Origin: Amphibalanus amphitrite | Lineage: Eukaryota > Arthropoda > Thecostraca > Balanomorpha > Balanidae | Assembly (NCBI RefSeq): GCF_019059575.1 | Contig: NW_024883417.1 | Span: 25,047 to 89,046 of the forward strand | DNA: 64,000 bases | Direction of reading: 5' to 3' | In this document: positions 55,701-62,942 of the stretch, in pieces | How the letters are laid out: each line of letters opens with the position of its first letter | Position numbering within the stretch: the first letter of the stretch is position 1 | Notes under the pieces: model-generated | Told to the model about the DNA's origin: nothing | The model's database searches: none | What the model saw: the letters and a program-made list of their open reading frames with translations, nothing else | Translations under genes and position numbers: made by a program

Positions 55701-57635
55701 GCTCCGGAGGTTGCCGCTGGGACTCGACTCACCCTGATTCGGACTCCGGAAGGCGCCGGCCACACCTCACCCTGACCCGGGCTCCGGAGGGCGCCGCTGC
55801 GACTCACCCTGATCCGGGCGCCGGAGGGCGGCACCTCCGGCATGGGCACGTCGAAGTTGAAGACGCACCCCTTCATGGTGGGTCCCGGCGACTCTATGCT
55901 GACCTGGTGGAGCGGCATGCCGCGCTTCTTCCTCTCACTGCTGACACACAGAGGGGGGGGGGGTTGTCAGAAGAGGGGTGTCAGATGGAGGGGAGGGGAG
56001 ACGGCGTCAGTCTGGGGGAAAGGCAATGTCAGTCGGGGCGGCGGGGGGCTGTCAGTCGCCGGGAGACGCCAGTTCTCAGACAAGCATCTGTTCGCGGCAG
56101 CGGCAGGATGTCCCCGAGACCCCAGTTCGTCACACAAGTCAGTTGGGAACAGACCTAAATCTATTGCGGCAGGATGTCACTGAGACCCCAGTTTGTCACA
56201 CAAGTCAGTCAGGAACAGACCTAAATCTGTTCGCGGCAGCGGCAGGATGTCCCTGAGATGGAACTTGCGGTGTTCTGTAATGCATACATAGGTACCTACC
56301 GTGAAAAAGATAAACGAGGAAACTAAGAATTAGATAGACATACTGAGAAGGAAGACCATAAAACCGTAGAGAGACAAAACACACACACAAAAAGAGGCGA
56401 TATACATATGTATGCACTATACAATTGCATATTATCCTTCGCAGATTGAAGTCGAATGTTCAATGGGCATTGGGGAGCGCTTCGCTAAATTGCTCTCAGC
56501 ATATGTCATCATCATCAAATAGCAGCCCGCTAGCATCAGACACCACACCTCCCATGTGAACATGGAGCGAACACAGCGGAACTATAGTTAACCAGCTGAT
56601 GACATGACTAATGACAGTTACCTGCCGGAATCACAACGTTTACCAATTACCTCATGATGGCCGTACAATCCCTTCCCCAGCTGGCGAAAGGTCGCTGCTA
56701 CTCTGTGACCCCGGCAGGGCACGGCGTCACTGTTCGGCGGCGGCCGCGCTGGTGTCACTGTGCCGTGCTCCGACCCACGCCCACCACACGGCGGCGCCGA
56801 CTGGCGCGCCACAGCGGACCGACCGACCGAGGCGCCCGGCCCGGGCCGGCCGGTCCGGCCCGGCCCGCGCCGCGGGGAGGGGAGGGGGCGCTGCGCAGTG
56901 GGCCGGCCCCCTGACAGGCGCTGCGCTCAACTGCAGGCCACGGTCCCGGGTACGGCGGATACCGGAGCGGAGGGAGGACGTCCTGCTCTACACTCTACAG
57001 TCTCCACCCGACCGAACCGCCTCAGTCCATCCGCTGGCCGCTATCGGAATAGACGTGAGCCATTTCCGACACGACCTGGACGAAATCCAGCGCGGCGCGC
57101 ATCCGAACAGCCGCAGACTCCATACTGCTCATTGAAAACACCCAGCGCGCTCAAATCGTGCGTCAAAATGATGCTCACGCATGGATGCCATTCCGACCCA
57201 GGTATCGGACAGCGGAAGCCAAGGTTGAGTCTTGCTGCAGGTTTATGGTTCAGGTACCCCTCATATTTTGAATCAACAGCGAAGCAGACTATTTTCGTGG
57301 CAAGATTGAAACACGAATGGTTTGCAAAATAAATAAGCGAGCAACTAACCGATCACACTAATTCCTGCAAAATTTGCGGTACGTTAAAAAAATAATGGTG
57401 CAACAGCAAATATTTTGAGAAGCATTAATTTCAGGTTAAAGAGCTGAGGGAGGGGGGTGTCAGATGACCTTTCGCGCCTTGCAAACGCCGTCCAGCTGAC
57501 CCTCTGCCCATTATCAGACACATAGCCGGGCTACGAAGCCACATCAGTCGCTGGTAGCAACAATCATCACAGGGACGGCGTCATCCGAACCCAACATGGT
57601 TTTGGTTACTGCAGTGGAGACAGATGCCGCGACAT
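37579..57635 (-). CDS. Nine-exon medium-chain dehydrogenase/reductase gene
   Basis: Joining 57635-57610, 55940-55808, 51730-51598, 50082-49971, 49017-48848, 46857-46692, 40730-40583, 39346-39194 and 37710-37579 gives 1173 nt with every phase matching: 390 residues plus stop. It is an MDR-fold oxidoreductase. The N-terminal GroES-like domain (about residues 20-185) carries GVCYR (Cys60, the position of the catalytic zinc cysteine) and GFEVAG (98-103), with Phe where zinc enzymes have His. The Rossmann domain has GTGGLA (200-205), a [10 protein letters not shown] strand and GGVIVIG (297-303). The cysteine-rich structural zinc lobe is missing. It is probably a cytosolic NAD(P)-dependent reductase; the substrate is unknown. 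If translation starts in exon 2 (55918) the protein is 374 residues. Several splice junctions are tandemly repeated (see findings). Confidence 0.88.
37725..37777. repeat. 17-bp tandem repeat upstream of exon 9 acceptor
   Basis: Three copies of ACAGTGGTACCGTAACG, starting about 15 nt from the exon edge in intron 8. Confidence 0.85.
37950..39138 (+). mobile_element. TTAA-family element inside intron 8
   Basis: TTAA 37946-37949 and 39139-39142. The right end is ...CCACCAGGTCGCGGG. The matching left-hand CGCGACCTGGTGGGGGG begins at about 37978, preceded by an extra CCACCGCCCTGGTGG copy, so the left terminus is doubled. G-run/CTATTTTTTG/C-run and its inverse lie near the two ends. It is the best copy of the type also seen at 9813 and 12942. 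No coding capacity. Confidence 0.85.
39194..39346 (-). CDS. MDR exon 8
   Basis: 153 nt, phase 0 at both ends, residues 297-347 starting [17 protein letters not shown] (the conserved glycine turn after Rossmann beta-5) and ending in a Lys-Lys before GTAAAT. Its acceptor lies within the first unit of a 32-bp tandem array. Confidence 0.9.
39341..39500 (-). repeat. 32-bp array of repeated 3' splice sites at exon 8
   Basis: Five units on the minus strand, each containing TTTGTGCGGCGGCAG/GGCGGT or a diverged version: the acceptor plus the first exon bases, followed by GTGTAACTG. The innermost unit is the true exon 8 edge. Confidence 0.92.
39590..39742 (-). repeat. Duplicated exon 7 end plus donor, with GTGAACCGCTCC repeats
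   Basis: The minus strand reads GTGTCTATCCAAG/GTGAGCTCC, a copy of the exon 7 3' edge and donor, followed by degenerate GTGAACCGCTCC dodecamers. The MITE at 39743-40520 separates it from the real exon. Confidence 0.8.
39743..40520. mobile_element. MITE with GGCCTCGTTTCATAAA ends, CTG flanks, in intron 7
   Basis: Inverted ends GGCCTCGTTTCATAAA/TTTATGAAACGAGGCC with CTG at 39740-39742 and 40521-40523. The interior has many CGTAACTTAC-, CGTAATT- and ATGAAACC-type internal repeats. It inserted into the repeated donor region of exon 7. Confidence 0.87.
40583..40730 (-). CDS. MDR exon 7
   Basis: 148 nt, residues 247-296: the end of the coenzyme-binding domain, including [19 protein letters not shown] (Rossmann beta-4 strand and following helix). 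The donor CCAAG/GTGAGC is followed at once by GTGAACCGCTCC-type repeats derived from the exon's own ATGAACCGCTCC. Confidence 0.9.
40811..40837. repeat. Long C homopolymer run
   Basis: About 27 near-consecutive C bases, a likely assembly-sensitive site in intron 6. Confidence 0.9.
41007..41959. mobile_element. TA-flanked element copy 2 (uninterrupted)
   Basis: GGGGAGAGTGGGGTGGGTTG...CTCCCCGCTCTCCCC with TA at 41005-41006 and 41960-41961. It is collinear with 28488-30474 and has an unoccupied TTAA where that copy carries the 28790-29821 element. CATA microsatellite at 41526-41552. GCCGCCATCTTGG at about 41597. Confidence 0.92.
42059..42090. repeat. 13-bp perfect hairpin
   Basis: ATGTCCTTACAAT (42059-42071), loop TGTTCT, ATTGTAAGGACAT (42078-42090). 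Confidence 0.9.
42786..42856. repeat. 13-bp tandem repeat (CAGCGGGGTAACG)
   Basis: Five units of CAGCGGGGTAACC/G in intron 6. Confidence 0.9.
42912..43415. repeat. ~41-bp minisatellite (CGAAAACAGCATCATCAACG)
   Basis: About twelve units of CCGAAAACAGCATCATCAAC / GGGCGGCCGAACACAACACAG, with longer variants containing GAGCACAGGACAA. Intron 6. Open frames here are artefacts. Confidence 0.93.
43648..46397. mobile_element. hAT-like element with minisatellite interior (no clear TSD)
   Basis: Ends CATAGGCGTAGGAAC and GTTCCTACGCCCGTG are inverted repeats with two mismatches. The flanks do not show a clean 8-bp duplication. The interior is nearly all degenerate array: AGGCCCCTGAGACTGATGGT-type units at 43830-44900 and GGGCCCCACACCGG/CTCTGAGG units at 44950-45830. 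It is similar in plan to 2452-4436 and 23146-25163. Confidence 0.65.
43830..44900. repeat. Degenerate ~50-bp minisatellite (AGGCCCCTGAGACTGATGGT)
   Basis: Around 18 diverged units with CCTGAGACTGATGG and GAGAGGCCCTTCTATTCA-like parts, inside the element above. Confidence 0.85.
46692..46857 (-). CDS. MDR exon 6 (Rossmann motif)
   Basis: 166 nt, residues 192-247. [20 protein letters not shown] is the first beta-alpha-beta unit of the NAD(P) site with glycines at 200, 202 and 203. The acceptor CCCTCGGCAG is preceded by TGTTTGTATG-type repeats. The donor AA/GTGAGT splits a Lys codon completed by exon 7. Confidence 0.92.
47440..47875. repeat. 36-bp minisatellite in intron 5
   Basis: About twelve well-conserved units GGAGCTGACGGACCTCCGGG/TCCCGCCGGGGGAACA. 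36 bp is a multiple of three, giving collagen-like and other false frames on both strands. No splice-site content. Confidence 0.95.
48848..49017 (-). CDS. MDR exon 5
   Basis: 170 nt, residues 135-192. [20 protein letters not shown] is the conserved AEY-x-V-x-x-x-x-L-x-x-I/V-P segment linking the two MDR domains. [11 protein letters not shown] corresponds to the helix before the Rossmann fold. The acceptor CTCCCGACAG is followed upstream by a long TC-rich repeat. Confidence 0.92.
49044..49722. repeat. 12-15-bp array (GGGACAGTCAGA) abutting exon 5 acceptor
   Basis: About 50 short units GG(G)AC(A/C)G(T/A)CAGA. On the gene's strand they read CTCTGACTGTCC, a pyrimidine-rich tract 680 bp long beginning about 27 nt upstream of the exon 5 splice acceptor. 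The open frames are artefacts. Confidence 0.95.
49971..50082 (-). CDS. MDR exon 4
   Basis: 112 nt, residues 98-135. [15 protein letters not shown] is the MDR GHE-x-x-G strand with Phe in place of His, then [17 protein letters not shown], which goes straight on without the four-cysteine zinc lobe. The acceptor GTGTTGCAG/GT completes the Gly codon begun by the exon 3 donor; the donor is GTGAGT. Confidence 0.92.
50200..50860. other. Part of intron 3, nothing further supported
   Basis: Unique sequence with duplicated GGTCAACTAGTCAAAC at 50278-50313. Confidence 0.5.
50885..51622 (-). repeat. 31-bp array of repeated 5' splice sites at exon 3
   Basis: About 23 units. On the minus strand each reads GTGCGCGACACGTCGCTGTT then CCCCG/GTGGGT: the last 25 bases of exon 3 plus its donor. 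The first unit is the genuine exon edge. Two or three units are variants with ATAGTG or CCCCAGACA. No frame contains a stop on the gene's strand. Confidence 0.95.
51598..51730 (-). CDS. MDR exon 3
   Basis: 133 nt, residues 54-98. [13 protein letters not shown] includes the MDR GVC motif. A serine-rich stretch ([12 protein letters not shown]) follows, and VRDTSLFPG leads into GFEVAG of exon 4. The donor G/GTGGGT is chosen because it joins in phase to exon 4 and gives the expected PG-F-E sequence. The same donor is repeated downstream every 31 bp. Confidence 0.9.
51731..51805 (-). repeat. 60-bp duplication of the exon 3 acceptor
   Basis: A second acceptor (TTTTCCCCCAG) followed by GTGATGTGTGCCGGCGTGTG lies 60 bp upstream of the one used in the model. 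60 nt is in frame and stop-free, so using it would add 20 residues, repeating VMCAGVCYR. Confidence 0.88.
52855..53045. repeat. ~37-bp minisatellite (GCTGCGGGCGCCGGAAGCCC)
   Basis: Five units of CAAGCTGCGGGCGCCGGAAG followed by CCCAGCTCCGGGCACGG in intron 2. Confidence 0.92.
53095..53285. repeat. CCGTCCACCGTCC and GTGTCCGCTGT simple repeats
   Basis: Two adjoining degenerate short-unit arrays. No coding support. Confidence 0.8.
53958..54941 (+). mobile_element. TTAA-family element in intron 2
   Basis: TTAA 53954-53957 and 54942-54945. CCCGCGCACCGACGGGGG and inverse ends ...CGTCGGTGCGCGGG. Hairpins G-run/CGGATGACCG/C-run and G-run/CGGATATCCG/C-run. GGTCAAGGTCAAAGGTTGACC and TGACGTCAC motifs inside. 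984 bp, no genes. Confidence 0.92.
55230..55815 (-). repeat. 42-bp array of repeated 5' splice sites at exon 2
   Basis: About 14 units including the real one. On the minus strand each holds GCCCTCCGGAGCCCGGGTCA then GG/GTGAGTC: the last coding bases of exon 2 plus its donor. Most units are 42 bp, some 33-36 bp. The exon frame stays open from 55918 to 55484, reading a repeated GARVRVSR motif. Confidence 0.94.
55808..55940 (-). CDS. MDR exon 2
   Basis: 133 nt. SERKKRG, then [19 protein letters not shown] and [12 protein letters not shown] up to donor AGG/GTGAGT. The Met at 55918 is an alternative start. The acceptor TGTGTGTCAG/C joins in phase with the small exon at 57610. [15 protein letters not shown] corresponds to the usual first strands of an MDR (K-A-x-V-...-P-x-P-x-P). 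Confidence 0.85.
55941..57605. other. Intron 1 with GC-rich island, no further gene supported
   Basis: Contains a G-rich stretch at 55951-56060, a twice-repeated AGGATGTC/CAGTTCGTCACACAAGTCAG unit (56085-56250) and a GC-rich island at 56700-56960. The open frames at 56611-57332 lack any recognisable domain. Confidence 0.45.
57610..57635 (-). CDS. MDR exon 1, small initiating exon
   Basis: ATG at 57635 gives MSRHLSPL plus two bases before donor A/GTAACC. It is the only nearby upstream ATG-donor pair that I found which joins exon 2 in phase. TATA-like sequences lie 30-60 bp upstream. It is short, so the evidence is phase and promoter context only. Confidence 0.5.
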
Positions 57636-57654
57636 TTTCGCCGGCAGTGGAGAT

Positions 57655-57700
57655 CGACTGCGCTCTCCCCTTATACCGCTATACTCGTATAGTGTGATAT
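57655..57700 (-). promoter_or_regulatory. Candidate TATA promoter of the MDR gene
   Basis: On the minus strand, CTATACGAGTATAGCGGTATAAGG offers two TATA-like boxes. The upstream one lies 32 nt before a CAGTC initiator-like site (57660-57656). The ATG of exon 1 follows about 24 nt later. Upstream is GC-rich. Confidence 0.4.
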
Positions 57701-57754
57701 GCCGCGCGATGGGCCCGTGCAGCTGTGGGGGCCGCGCCCGGCACCGAGAGCGCA

Positions 57755-57850
57755 GAGGAGCGGAGAGGAAGAGAGGAGAGGAGAGGAGAGGAGAGGAGAG
57801 AGGAGAGGAGGGAGGAGAGGAGAGGAGAGGAGGAGGCAGAGGAGAGGAGC
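57755..57850. repeat. (GGAGA)n purine repeat
   Basis: GAGAGGAGAGG repeats, potentially polypurine/triplex-forming, just upstream of the candidate promoter. Confidence 0.9.
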
Positions 57851-58249
57851 GGAGCGCGGCAGTTGGGAGGGGGCGGCTGTTGGGAGGGGCACAGTAGCTC
57901 GGACGGGAGCGGCTGTTGGGAGCGGAGCGCGGCAGGTGGGAGGGGCGCGTGTGTATCGCACAGCACAGGTGCTCGGCACCGATTACAGCTCTCTCGGCCA
58001 GATGGTGCCGGCACTTGCGAGACAAGCACACACAGAAGAGCTCGCATTAACCATAAACATAAAACGTGATGCGACTCATGTAATGGATGTAAGGAAACGA
58101 ATATCAATCAGTCCATGCAGATGACGAAAATTAAATGTAGAAGTCGGCGACCCTGTTATATTGTTGACAAAAAATAACAGTTTTATTAGGTTCAATTGCT
58201 GCCAATTCTCATTTATTGACGAAGATCCCATCTTAGTCAGAATTATTGC

Positions 58250-58950
58250 TATAGCCTCGCCGGCGGAAAAAGAGTCTATTCGCCGTTACGAGACGCGACG
58301 ACTGGCACTTATGTAGATCTTAAGGTCTAATGTCACCGGGGTCCGGGACTTCTGAGGTCAGGTCAAGTGTCTGAGGTAGGGATTGGTTTTTAACTAATAT
58401 CTTGGCCAAAAATGTTAAAAAACACAATTTTAACACCATCGTGTTAGTAATGGCCAGGCGCGTCGAATGCTATGTTTTTAGTTTGGGTGAGGTCCAGTAA
58501 CAGTGTTGATCTCAGTTCCAGGTCAGGCCAAAGTCAGTCTGGTCAGTGGCGGATCCAGGGGAGGGGCAAAATGGGCATTTGCCCCACCCCCCCCCCAACG
58601 GCATGATTTTAACACTACGCCTATGGACGATGCATGGAAAGAATCGATAAATTGTTATGGTTTGCCCCCCCCCCCCCAACTCTGAGCTGGATCCGCCTCT
58701 GAGTCTGGTCACGGAGTTGGTCGGGGAAGGCCATCTGCAGCATATCATCATTGGATTTGGCAGGTCTTCCCGAGTCCAGTGTGGTGCTTTCCTGGCTCGC
58801 TAACTCGGATTAGGTGCGAGTTATTGACAAAAAAAAACTCCGATGACCTTAGTGTGACGTCACTCAAGGCCAAAAACGTAGTGGAGCAACAAACCTCGCA
58901 AGGAGTATTTATGAAGAGCGACTCCATATGCTTGAGATAGTCTTATATCA
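58250..58950 (+). mobile_element. Decayed TTAA-family element carrying a hAT MITE
   Basis: Matches the body of 28790-29821 (GTTACGAGACGC, GACTTCTGAGGTCAGGTCAA, GGCTCGCTAACTC modules) without clean ends. Interrupted by 58544-58701. Confidence 0.65.
58544..58701. mobile_element. 158-bp hAT MITE, TSD AGTCTGGT
   Basis: CAGTGGCGGATCCAG.../...CTGGATCCGCCTCTG ends, one mismatch; AGTCTGGT duplicated at 58536-58543 and 58702-58709. The G-run and C-run interior and GTGGCGG terminus relate it to 2452-4436. Confidence 0.92.
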
Positions 58951-60537
58951 TTTCGGGCGAGTTTATGAAACTAGACAGGTTGAGAAAGTAAATGCAGCGA
59001 AGACCTGTAATTTTTTTCCGAATAGTCATAAAATCGATTTAAGTAAATCACATCAATATAGCATTGCTTATACTCTCCGTGGAAAATATTGGGAAATACT
59101 GAGATTAGATCCGTGGGATCGGATCCCATGCCCAATTTTATCCATGCACACCTCTGACTACCGTGTCAACTTTTTTGCACTTTTTTCATTACGCATAAAA
59201 TTTACCCTTATTGCCTTTAAAATGAAAAATTCGCCGAACATCGAAAGGCACCCAAAACCGACTGTGCGCCAGGTGCTTCCTATCAAACAATTTCATCGGT
59301 AGTACAACTAAAAATTGCATCATGTTAAAAAAAAACACTTGAAGTAACACCAAATAAGCAAAAAGCTCTCCAGTAAAGTCTCTGAGTCAGCCGCCGAGGA
59401 CAAAGAGCTGGCTGGCGCGCCGGCGTTCGCGCTCCCGTACCCACCTCTGCGGTCGACCCCAGTCCTCCGCCAGCTGCCTGTGACCGTCCTGCCACTCGAG
59501 CCGTCCGCACTACCGACCTCCGCCGGGCAACTGCGCCTCCAGCAGGTCACCTCCCCACTGTCCGTCCGTGCCTGCTGACCGCCGGGCGCAGCACACAACA
59601 GCCGCCGGGCCGGGCACGCCTCGATCAGGCCGCGAGCATGTGATCGGGCCGGCCGCACCAGGTATTGATTGGAGCCAGGGCGCCGGCGCAGCTGCGACCG
59701 CCGCCGAGCGAGCTGCAGCCGTCCACACCGGCCGGTCGGCACACGGACACAGCGCGGACACGGGGCGGAGCACGCCGGGACAGCGGCCTTCTGCCGGCGG
59801 CCCGATATAGCGGCCCACCGACAGTCGAGTCGTACCGGCAGTGCACACAGAGACGCTGCAGGGTCCACCGGACACCACTCGACCCGGGTCATCGGGCGCC
59901 TCACTCGAGGGCCTATCGCCAGCGCCCCGCACCGAGCGGCTATTTCAGTCCACCGAGGCCGGTCTGTGTGCCGAGTATCAGCCGACACGAGAGCTCATTG
60001 ACCCGAGATAATCCACTTTAGCGTGCCGTGTTTGTCGACTTTATCCCTGAACACACGGGCCGATAGTGAAGTGTAATGTGGACATAGCGCAGAGACAAAC
60101 GGCACCCCGATAACGGCAAAACTGGAGGACAGCTAAGGTCCATAATTCTAAGCTTAGGCTGGTACCTTATAAGTCGAATAAAATTATCGAAGCGAGACGC
60201 AATGCTTACTCGTTTGCAGTGTGTACTGGCGGAGCCCTTCTCGCTGGCCATCCTGAAACTGTAGATTACTGCATACGCTCACATACCTACACTCAGACAC
60301 ATTTCACTTTGCGAAAAAATGTTCATAATGTCGCAGGATATAGAATAACAACAATGGAAAAAGAGGCACAGAAGGAAATGTCGCGATACTGAGAAACGGG
60401 GCAAAACAGAAGCCCTGTTTGGAAGAGTTATATTCTCTCGTGATAAACCAATCACAGAGCCTCTTATTTTTCAGAAAAAACATGAGGTATGTCGGTCAGT
60501 AAGAGGACAACGGGCAATAGTGGTTTAGATCACCCGA
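58951..60537. other. Unique sequence with GC-rich island at 59400-60000
   Basis: The GC-rich island has long overlapping frames on both strands, as expected from composition. I find no recognisable domain. It may be a CpG island of the MDR gene or of a gene beyond view. Confidence 0.4.
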
Positions 60538-60660
60538 TGTGACGTCACTGTAACCCGAGGGGGGACCGAAACATACCTTTTGGCTATTGCCTAGGGCGTA
60601 GCCGAGGGCAATAATGCTAGCCGAGGTCTTCACCCGAGGGGTACAGTAACGTCACAGTAG
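60538..60660. mobile_element. Possible small MITE with GTGACGT ends
   Basis: TGTGACGTCACTGTAACCC at the left and GGGTACAGTAACGTCACAG at the right are imperfect inverted repeats around an internal palindromic GAGGGCAATAATGC/ATTGCCTAGGG core. No clear duplication. Confidence 0.5.
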
Positions 60661-60743
60661 GCAAATTTTCCTTTCGTCCCATGAAATCAAGCAATCTATA
60701 TTTACATAAAATAGTATTCCTAATAATATATAAAGAATGCATA

Positions 60744-61931
60744 GGGGAAGGAGGGTGAATTGCGCCACCTTAACGAAAAACGCTAATTGTAAGAAAACCG
60801 CTGGAGATATAAGCATGCACTGGTAACCATTTCAAAGAGGAACCATTGGCTACGATTTAAGAGCCTCCCGATCAATTGAGAATGTTTCGTTTGCTTCTGA
60901 CAGCTGCTTTTTCAGAAACATGCAAAAGGGCGCATTTGCCAACAACTGCTGTAAATTGCGCCAGGGGGATGGCGCAATTAGAACCCAATTGCGCCCTATA
61001 ATTAATATGGCTAAGTGATTAATTGAGACGGAATGCATACACCCCGGCAGTCTAATGTCATTGCGGCTTACTTAAAATTTATAATGTTTCAGGCTGGTTA
61101 AATAATAAATGTAGATATAAATCGCGATGTTTTTTGCCCAGGTAGATAACTTTACATGTCCGTACGCTTGTAAAGTGCAACAAAAACGTTTACTGTAACC
61201 GACTAGATATATGTGATCGTGCGCTATACAGTTAAATTTCATCGTTTCTCGCAAAATTAATCATTTTATCGTTTTGAAAACTTAATGACATCAGTTTTTA
61301 GTTTTTTTATCATAGCTGTCACTTCTCACGCCTAAGTCCATGTTAAAAATGTCGTATTTTGTCCATTACACCACAAGCCGTAGCCTAAATGGCAGCTGCA
61401 TTATAGTGTTTGACGAGAGAAATAATTTGCGGATGACGACAGCGGGCTGCTCCCTTGCCTGACATCAAGCTCCTGCTTTATTGCAATCAGTTAATGATGC
61501 ATTCATACTGTCGTGATATAAACTACACTATTATTCTATTTGCGCCCCCTGGCGCAATTGCCATGGGCGCAATTAAAATTGAGGTACTTTTAATAAAAGC
61601 GTAGAGTTATCATAAAGATGTTGAAGAATGTTTACTGTTTCAGTGATACAATGAAAAAATGGGTTTCTTTCTAAATATCACTCTGAAATCACACAAATAT
61701 CGCAAATTGTATAGCCAACGGCTCAAAATACTGCAAAAAAGTTAAGAAAACGCCAAAAAATCTTTGATGGCGTAATGAGCCTTGCTATGGCTTCATCAGA
61801 GAGTTTGGGCCATAAAATGACTATCCAGTGGTGAAAATATTTTCGAACACAAAAATCTAAACATGCCACTGAATCCGTGGGAATGTTGGTGGGCGCAATT
61901 GGTTAGGAGGCGCAATACACACCACTTTCCC
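60744..61931. mobile_element. TA-flanked element with GGGGAAGGAGGGTG ends
   Basis: TA at 60742-60743 and 61932-61933. Imperfect inverted ends GGGGAAGGAGGGTGAATTGC and GCAATACACACCACTTTCCC. Repeated GGCGCAATT motifs inside, near both ends and centrally. Related in plan to 28131-31010 and 41007-41959. No coding region recognised. Confidence 0.7.
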
Positions 61932-61933
61932 TA

Positions 61934-62255
61934 CAAGATACATTATTAGGCAACAAAATTTATCGATATAAAAATTGGAGAAGTGCATACAGATGGGAAA
62001 AATTGAAAACCGGGAATCAGCGGGGAACTTTCAACGTTGACATAAGGATCAACAGCATTGCAAGACCAGCACGCCCTTCACTATGTTCAAACATTTGAGA
62101 AATCAATTAAAACGATTATATATTATATCGAGAAATAAAACCGAGAAAAGCAAAATACATCACGGAACCTGACAGCTACCACATGCCACGATCACAGCCA
62201 TTATCTAAACTTAACTGTTTTACCGAAGCACGTTATCGTTGAATAATGATACATA
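61934..62255. other. AT-rich, nothing supported
   Basis: No gene or repeat recognised. Confidence 0.4.
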
Positions 62256-62513
62256 TTGTTTGTTGATTTTGAGCAAGACGTTACAGCGGTGCAATGCATT
62301 GGAGCATCGCGTTGTTTTTCCCATTGTAGTGCCTATGACGTAAACCGTCAGCTGAGGTCGGCCCAGTGTAATAGGTCTATACTCGCCGCGACTGAGACAA
62401 AGGAGAGACAGCAGGTGACTCAGCTGAGACAGCAGGTGACTCAGCTGAGCCAGCAGCTGACTCAGCTGAGCCAGCAGCTGACTCAGCCGACTGGCGGTCT
62501 CACTGCTGACTGA
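62256..62513 (+). CDS. Small open frame with 21-bp/heptad repeat (doubtful)
   Basis: An 85-codon frame. The last third is built from five copies of a 21-bp repeat (62400-62495) encoding QQVTQLR/QQLTQLS heptads. Seven-residue repeats with regularly spaced hydrophobics could form a short coiled coil. The first part has no recognisable domain and there is no clear promoter or splice support, so this may simply be a minisatellite. Confidence 0.2.
   Translation: MFVDFEQDVTAVQCIGASRCFSHCSAYDVNRQLRSAQCNRSILAATETKERQQVTQLRQQVTQLSQQLTQLSQQLTQPTGGLTAD
62400..62495. repeat. 21-bp tandem repeat (CAGCAGCTGACTCAGCTGAGC)
   Basis: Four to five units, also rich in CAGCTG E-box palindromes and TGACTCA AP-1-like sites. 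Confidence 0.92.
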
Positions 62514-62540
62514 CCGGGCGGCCGACCCCGCTGACCCCTG

Positions 62541-62942
62541 GGCCCTGTTTCACCGGTGATAGCAGCACGCCACTATCAAATTGCGCGAGCTGACGTAATG
62601 TGATGACGTCATACTGCTGACGTAAGGGGCAATTCTGGCGCACGATTGCCGCAATATTGTTTTACGTCATCAACTAAATGTTCGAAGTTTACGTCCAAAT
62701 TTTCCTTAAACCTAACTTCTTTTAAATACATCATATTAAGAAAAATATATAATAAAAATAAATATACTAGAATGACTGCGTAAACTCTTACTATTAGTCT
62801 CATACGTCACTTAATGCTGCGGCCAAGGTCGCGGCCATCGTGCGCCGGAACTGCCCATAACGTCAGCAGTATGGCGTCATGACATGACGTCAGCTCGCGA
62901 AACGTGATAGCAGCTTGCTGCTATCACCGGTGAAACAGGGCC
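62541..62942. mobile_element. 402-bp MITE, GGCCCTGTTTCACCGGTGAT ends, CTG flanks
   Basis: Near-perfect inverted ends over about 29 bp; CTG at 62538-62540 and 62943-62945. A second inner inverted pair (GACGTCA and TTGCGCGAGCTGACGT-type) is present. Same plan as 33070-33246 and 39743-40520. Confidence 0.9.

Noticed and set aside
60210-60251. ATG exon MASEKGSASTHCKR followed by GTAAGC on the minus strand, as exon 1 of the MDR gene
   Set aside because: It ends in phase 0, and joining it to exon 2 reads TGA at once. The small exon at 57635-57610 joins in phase. It could still belong to an alternative or unrelated transcript.
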